A program made the position numbers and the translations under genes. Positions 58,464-64,000 of a stretch of 64,000 bases of DNA are shown piece after piece. Location: NCBI GenBank assembly GCA_010093605.1, contig MU004186.1, forward strand, positions 1,406,616 through 1,470,615. Direction: 5' to 3'. Source of the DNA: Lophium mytilinum. Lineage: Eukaryota; Ascomycota; Dothideomycetes; Mytilinidiales; Mytilinidiaceae. Below the pieces are notes generated by a model. The model searched no databases. It had not been told where the DNA came from and saw only the letters and a program-made list of their open reading frames with translations. The first letter of the stretch is position 1. Each line of letters begins with the position of its first letter.

Positions 58464-59549
58464 GGCAGTTGGAGTGAGGTAGGATTGTGGGATGGTGGGG
58501 TGTTTATGCGTGCTATCTATCTCATGGGCAGGATCTGGGTTGATGTGGGATGGCTTTGGGCGGGGATTGGCGTTTGTGAAGGGGATGCTGTGATGGACTG
58601 GGACCACGGCCGCCGCATGTGGTGTACTGAGTATATTTGGGAGCGTTAAGGCGCCTATTGGTAAACGGACATGGGCGAGGAGTGGGGAATGCGCTGACTA
58701 CAAACAATGAAGAAAACTTGATGCCTTCCGAGTATCAATTCATTGAATCTCTAGCCTATCAAAAGTCTGTTAGACTTTCTGCTGTGGAAAAGGAACAGAC
58801 GGCACGGCACATCCAGGAGACACATCACGTGATACTCATGTACCCTTCAAATCGAGATGCCGTTGTGACCAGCGTATATACACGCTCAACTTGACACGCT
58901 ATTTTCACCTTACGTGCTCGAGTGCATCAAGCTACGCCTATTGACCTAAAGTATGGGCCCGTCGGCGCCTGGAAACTCGATTTTACACCCGCTAGGCATG
59001 TACCTATTACGCGGATGGGTCTACCGTCTTGACTGAGACTATACAGAAGCCCCCTTTGGCACGCTAGTAGACTCCCCTATACCAATGCTCGCAATAGAAC
59101 GTCCGAAATCGGCATCTCAAGCGCTGACGGCTGCCGACAGACCCACACATCAGCTCGCGAGGGCCCGGGTGGCCTGATACGCTTAATCGTGTAAGGTTGA
59201 GATAGCGCGCCAAGAGTGGCTTCTGTATAACCTCAGCCAATACTAGGGTAAGACAGGATATCTACCAGCATGCAACAAGGTGGGCGTATGTATACGCTTA
59301 GTGAATACGGCAGGATTCGCACGACTCAAAAACCAAGGAATAGAAACATTTGCACACAACCCGCACGCATCTCTGTCGATGTGGATTATCATTAATTCTA
59401 AAGGATCGTCCTAGCTATACCCAGCTCTCCCCACATTCCTAACTCATTAAAAGGATCGGATAGGTCACAGCCATGCCAGGCTTCGCTATGCTTTGAAAAA
59501 TACAGGTGTTTTTTTAAAGTCCGAAAAAGATTTTACGCGTGCCGGGTTC
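58464..59549. other. intergenic, no gene seen
   Basis: Frames antisense to the Sin1 3' end (58118-58707) are shadows. Nothing else is supported. Confidence 0.45.
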
Positions 59550-60040
59550 TTAGTTAATACCGCAGCTCTTGACGTCAGCAACAACGGCCGTCGCATCGAT
59601 GCGGCCGAGTTGCACGGCTTGGCCGTTCGTCAGGTCATTCAGCGCGGCTTCGGCGATGTTCCAGCCCGAGGCTGCGTGGTCGATGGCGAGGACGTAGATG
59701 GTTTTGCCAGTGGCGGCATAGGTGAGGGCGTAGCACGCGCCGCACTGGGGGGAGACAGTTAGTGGGTGTTTATGCATCTGGGGGTTAAGGGTAGGGTAGA
59801 GCGTACTTGAGCCGAGTTCCACCCTGCGATGCCGTCGAAGCCGCCGACGTTGGGGAAGTTGGGGATGTCGTCTTGGATCTTCCAGCCGTACTTGGTCTCG
59901 AGGCCGTTGCTGCCGTCGGAGCAGGACACGACGTTTAGGGACCGCGAGCCGTCGTCGTAGCCGGTGTCGTAGGAGACTGTGACGGCCGAGGCGGAGAGGG
60001 CGAGGGCGGCGAGGGTGGAGAGGGTGGTGGTGAATTTCAT
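59550..60040 (-). CDS. cerato-platanin family secreted protein
   Basis: Exons are 59807-60040 and 59550-59744 with a 62-nt phase-0 intron; the product is 142 residues. A signal peptide (MKFTTTLSTLAALALSASA) is followed by VTVSYDTGYDDGSRSLNVVS, the start of the double-psi beta-barrel. The four cysteines of the family are present (VVSCSDG, CGAC, KSCGIN), and YGWKIQDDIPNFPNVGG with GWNSAQCGACYAL is the classic signature. These small proteins bind chitin oligomers, loosen cell walls and trigger plant or animal immune responses (SnodProt1, Alternaria and Ceratocystis members). The activity of this member is not shown by sequence alone. Confidence 0.95.
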
Positions 60041-60182
60041 GGTGGTGGTTGGGATGTTTTAGGCGTTGGATGTAGAGGTGTGGTATGAGATTGAGATTGC
60101 TGAGACTGAGATTGAGATTGTGTGATGGAATGGAATGCTGTATGAACTGATGAGGGGCACAACAACAGGGACAGCCTCAATC

Positions 60183-60189
60183 ATTTATA
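60183..60189 (-). promoter_or_regulatory. TATA box of the cerato-platanin gene
   Basis: The minus strand reads TATAAAT 143 nt upstream of the ATG at 60040, a fitting distance with a leader of about 100 nt. Confidence 0.45.
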
Positions 60190-61820
60190 CACAAAAGAGC
60201 CACTATGACCTACCGAGACCTACTAAGACCTTCCAAGACCTGCCATCTGCTCTACGTACGAACCCCTCCGTTCTCGTGCCTATACGATGCAGCTACCCGG
60301 CCATCCGTCGTGTCTCTCCCAGCACAGCGGCGCGGGTTGCACTCGCTCTCGCGACTCCACCAGGCACACCCTTCAATCACAACGGCCGCTGGACGGACGG
60401 TGAGCCGAGCAAGGCTGAGTGCTATAGCACCAGGCCCGCTTTTGGTGATCTGGCAGCCGGGATGCGGCTCTTCTCGCGCATCATTGCCCTTTTCCCCACC
60501 ACCCTAACCGCATTACGCCGGGCAGCTAGCAGCTTTTACGAGAGCGGACGTCATGTGTCGAGGCGACGCTGACAAGGTGTGAGTGTGGCGAGTACGCAGA
60601 GCGAGACCCGCGTGCAGTTGGCAGTGTCAGTGCACGGCAGTCAGGCAGTGGTGAGAGGGGTGATGGTGGGAGGTGGTGCTTGGGGTGGTAATGCTATATT
60701 TAGAGCTTTCAGGGACCCAGTAGGATGCCGAGGGGTAGGGCCGATGTAAATTCCCCGAGCTGCGATGTAACCGCCGACCGCGCTGGGCGAGGTATTGGGT
60801 AAGATGGTTCTGCTATACGCGTGCACGGTTTTATATTGGGTGCGTTGTTATAGGCAAAGAGCAGCGGCGGCGAGTTGAATCGGGTTGCTGAGTCTGCTTT
60901 TGGTCAAGCGGCTAGTAATACTGCTCGTTCTATAGCCTCACCTGCTTCTTCCAAGCCCTTCTTTCCCTCCCAGCGCTATTTTTGATCACGGCAGATGCCG
61001 CACGACGGACTCTATCGATTCTTACGTATATGAAAACCTAGGAAGGGGTGACATCTGCAGATGCTGGGCAAGATGGAGTTGTCAGTCTCTTGAAGGTTGA
61101 AACTTGTCGTCCTTGGCTGCGAACGACTTCGCTCAAACCCGCTCATCTTTCTTCTCAAACCCGCGCATTCGTGGCATATAAGTATTCGCGAGTCCCCTGC
61201 ATGCTCACCTTGTTTGTTTCTGTCCAGCACTATTGTTTTTGAACTCACCACGTTGTGCCGTTGCGTAAGTCAGTGCCGCCGACCCTTTTGCGCCGAAAAG
61301 AACACTTCACCACCCATTCCCCTCGGCCGCCGTCTCTACAGCAGAGACAAAACGCGGAGACAGCCCCCGGCGCCAGGCACGCCGGCCAAAGCTTGAGCAA
61401 AACCTTCCTCTGACGCTGGGGGCCGAGCCAGGCAGTGTCTCCAAAACTCAGGGGGGCCGCCTGACACACGTCTCGCAGCCCCGCGATACACCAACCCCGT
61501 TTCACCCCCTTCCAACAAACATCTAGACTGCACTCTAGCTAATGGCAGCCCGGCTATCACGACCCAGAGAGAGCGTCCCCGCCACGCAGTCGACACAGGA
61601 GCTCTCGCTTCCCGAGCGGTGATGGTGGCTGAATTCAGGCGCTGAGGCCGCTCGCCGCCAATCAGAATGCTCAGGAAGCCCGCCCATCCGAGGCGCAAAG
61701 CGGTTACACAGACGTCCTCACACTCCCACCGTCTCGTACCTGTTTCTGCCATGGCGCGCAACCTCCGTGCATATTTGTAGTATGGCTCGTTGAAGCGTCG
61801 AAGTTTCGTGGCTGGGTTTG

Positions 61821-61826
61821 TATAAA
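61821..61826 (+). promoter_or_regulatory. TATA box of the cupredoxin gene
   Basis: TATAAA lies 165 nt before the ATG at 61991; the leader between is AC/T-rich, as in highly expressed fungal genes. Confidence 0.45.
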
Positions 61827-61990
61827 GAGTGAGGGCCAGCTCCATTAGACTCGACACTATCAACTCAGGCAGGCCCAAGCATTTTTCCATTCAAATCAAT
61901 AAATACATCACATATACCCCCTTCTTTCTATTAATACCTATTCATTCACGAGCAAGTCTCTTTTTCCCCACAGCCAAAACAACCATCACC

Positions 61991-62663
61991 ATGCATTTCT
62001 CAACCCTCTTCACCACCGCCGTCCTGGCCTCCACCTCCCTAGCTGCGGACTTCGCCGTCAAGGTCTCCAACATGAACGGCGACCTCGCCTTCACGCCCAA
62101 CAACACCAAAGCCGCCCAAGGCGATACCGTCACCTTCCACTACTACCCCGCCGACCACTCCGTCGCCCAGGGCACCTTCGCAAAGCCCTGTGAGCCCAAA
62201 GCCAACGGCTTCTGGTCCGGCTTCGTGCCCGTCGCCAGCGGCGTGAGCCCCACCACCTTTGTGGTCACCGTGAATGACACCAAGCCCATCTGGTTCTACT
62301 GCACCAAGGCGAACCATTGCCAGAAGGGCATGGCGGGCGCCATAAACGCACCGTACGTGTTAAATGTGCTCGCCTCGAATGTTGCCCTAGCTAATTTAAA
62401 TCAGTGATACCGGCAACACCACTGATGCTTACATCGCCGCCTCCGAAAAGGCGGCGTCGAACGTCACCCCGCAGAATGTGGCGATCGGCTTCGGCGGCAA
62501 GCTGGCGAACAGCACCAGCGCGTCTGGCTCGCCGACTGCCGCGTCGGGCACGGCGACGGGCACTGGCGCCGCGCAGTCGGCGACTGGTACTGGTGCGGCG
62601 TCGGCGGTGGGGCTATCGAAGGGCTTGGGGCTTGCTGCGCTTTTGGGCTTCTTGGTTGTGTAA
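61991..62663 (+). CDS. extracellular GPI-type cupredoxin (blue-copper-like)
   Basis: Exons are 61991-62352 and 62405-62663 with a 52-nt intron (GTACGT to AATCAG); the product is 206 residues. After a signal peptide (MHFSTLFTTAVLASTSLA) comes a cupredoxin fold of about 110 residues. The histidine of YYPADHSVAQ and the cluster WFYCTKANHCQKGMAGAI (Cys, His, Met) form a type-1 copper site. A Ser/Thr/Gly/Ala-rich linker (SATGTGAAS) leads to a C-terminal hydrophobic tail ending LGLAALLGFLVV, the pattern of GPI anchoring. Such serine-rich cupredoxins are abundant wall or membrane proteins of filamentous fungi, often induced in infection structures; their redox role is unclear. Confidence 0.9.
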
Positions 62664-63764
62664 ACTTCCGTATACTATGACTCTTGGAAATCAGGTCTAT
62701 GTGAAAAGGAAAGGCGAGGAGTCGAAGAGGATGGAAGAGTATGAAGGCATACGCAAGACTGGATACGACCCTATAGGAACATGCAAGGCGTTTTTCGGGA
62801 TAGCATGCCGCGACGACTGAGGGCGAGATCACCCAGTCGTGCGTGTGCGGTTTGTACATGTACAAAAGATTTGTGTTTGTATCTAGATCTTGGAATGAAA
62901 ATATCTGAACTCTTTTACACTATACATCTAGTCTGCTTCCTATGTCACCTGTGACGGATGTGATTGCTCATTAAATTATAACCAGGACTGTTCTAGCATT
63001 CAGTCACGTGCTTCCCAGATTCTGCAAAAGTCCAAGAATTCGGCGATTGTCCAAGATTGTTGCTCCTCATTTCTCTACGCAAAATTTCGTATGGAGACAA
63101 TTTCAACCCTGAGTTTTGATAAACGTCTCGTGGGAATCTGGAAAGCGTGACTGGCCCAGATATCACGTGCCTTGGACGTCACTCGTAGACTTTGATGTAT
63201 GCAGAGTACTCCGGCACCTATATATGCGAACATGTTAATTACAGGAGCATATAGGCCTTCATTGCAGTATTTTCAAACCACTTCTGTCATCGTTTGGTAC
63301 CTCAGCAATGGAAAATGCCTGAAGCGGTCAATATACGGGGTTTGGAGCTCTTGCACTTGTGGAGTAGTATAGTCTATTTAGATGCGAGCGTACATGCATG
63401 CGTGCGAGGATATATACTGATGTAATGTCTACGGCATCCCTATCGACTAGGCGGAGTTAAAAAGAAGTAGGATTAAAGACATGGGTATCGAACACGGGGA
63501 ATAGAGCAGAGGGGTATAAAAAAGGCAGGAATGGAATGTCCGAGTCGGAAAGTGTAAAGAAAGAACCGGAAGGCTACCCACAGTTCAATAAACCAAAAGC
63601 CCAACGCAATAGATAAGGGAATTAGTCGAGCACTCCGGACCGAGCATAATAAGTGGTGAAGTGTCTGCTTCTGAAAAGGTCAGTGTTACTGTCGTCAAGC
63701 GTCACGGGAGATTATTACGGTAACACCTACCAGATAACTCACCCCTCGCACCCACATCTCGAGG
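62664..63764. other. intergenic, no gene seen
   Basis: Frames antisense to the cupredoxin 3' end are shadows. The rest is AT-richer, featureless DNA. Confidence 0.45.
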
Positions 63765-64000
63765 CTAGCTATATATCGCTTCGCGTGATGCAAGCCACTC
63801 TTGGTACTCTTGATCCTGAATGTACCCGTCCACCAGAGTTTTCACGACCTCCGTGTTCTGGGTGCCGAACGCCAATTGCAGCTCAAACTTGCGGCCATAC
63901 GTAGTACCGTCGACCATCCATCGGAGTGCATTGATTTGGGGCTGAGTAAGGCTGTCCACGCAGAAGAGGAAGGGCTCGTTATCAGAGATAAGCATTCCCG
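63765..64000 (-). CDS. 3' end of an unknown gene, cut by window edge
   Basis: A minus-strand frame is open from the right edge to a stop at 63765, about 78 codons. It contains RWMVDGTTYGRKFELQLAFG and LVDGYIQDQEYQEWLASR, which look like folded protein. The first ATG in view (63995) is probably internal, because the frame continues beyond the edge. I do not recognise the family, and the function is unknown. Confidence 0.5.
   Translation of the reverse strand, partial: GMLISDNEPFLFCVDSLTQPQINALRWMVDGTTYGRKFELQLAFGTQNTEVVKTLVDGYIQDQEYQEWLASREAIYS

Larger units (their letters stand above)
60041..61990. other. 1.95-kb intergenic stretch between two secreted-protein genes
   Basis: This is a divergent regulatory region for cerato-platanin and cupredoxin. 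A gagattgagatt-type simple repeat lies at 60087-60121, in the likely cerato-platanin leader. The long minus-strand frame 61336-61890 has no protein character. Confidence 0.45.

Noticed and set aside
61336-61890. 184-codon minus-strand ORF
   Set aside because: No domain or splice support; overlaps the cupredoxin promoter and leader.

Overview
The window is nuclear DNA of a filamentous ascomycete (Pezizomycotina). Coding sequences are broken by many short GT-AG introns (mostly 46-60 nt) with clear CTAAC/CTGAC-type branch points. The gene set includes families restricted to or typical of these fungi: HET domain, cerato-platanin, CrtC/AttH-like hydratase, TRI12-type transporter, fungal PEX26. The mix of secreted proteins fits a plant-associated species, perhaps a Dothideomycete, but that placement is inference. 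I rebuilt spliced gene models by hand and checked that exon lengths keep phase.

Layout. 0-5 kb: an edge-truncated SANT-like protein and an HSPA12-type Hsp70-like ATPase whose reading frame is cut by one stop codon. 5-8.5 kb: no convincing gene. 8.5-14.8 kb: a cysteine-rich secreted protein, ferrochelatase (HEM15) head-to-head with Ku70, and a secreted CrtC/AttH (kievitone-hydratase-like) protein. 14.8-21.8 kb: a decaying island with a broken Est1-type gene, a palindrome, five tandem duplications, dispersed repeats and one small membrane-protein gene. 21.8-32 kb: PEX26 (with a GC-AG intron), a PARN-like deadenylase, a four-helix membrane protein and a 946-residue membrane protein of unknown role. 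32-42.5 kb: an SDR, an AIG2-like protein, a short 2EXR-like protein, a seven-exon TRI12-type MFS transporter and a small conserved-looking protein. 42.7-50.6 kb: a CoA-transferase, a HET-domain protein, a SIRT5-like sirtuin and a GH5 mannanase. 52-58.5 kb: a SET-domain protein, then a PRCC homologue head-to-head with the TORC2 subunit Sin1/Avo1. 59.5-64 kb: cerato-platanin, a GPI-type cupredoxin and the 3' end of an unknown gene.

The genes do not form one pathway or a recognisable secondary-metabolite cluster. They are a housekeeping backbone (haem, DNA end joining, peroxisome, mRNA decay, TORC2) interspersed with secreted proteins (effector-like, CrtC-like, mannanase, cerato-platanin, cupredoxin) and self/non-self or stress genes (HET, Hsp70-like).

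The clearest unnamed element is a MITE family of about 230 bp. Its termini start CAGT next to a TA target site and contain the block AAGTCTGGGCACA. Two copies are complete (33800-34029, 48714-48940) and three are truncated or eroded. A second, unrelated 150-bp repeat occurs at 17.1 and 47.3 kb.
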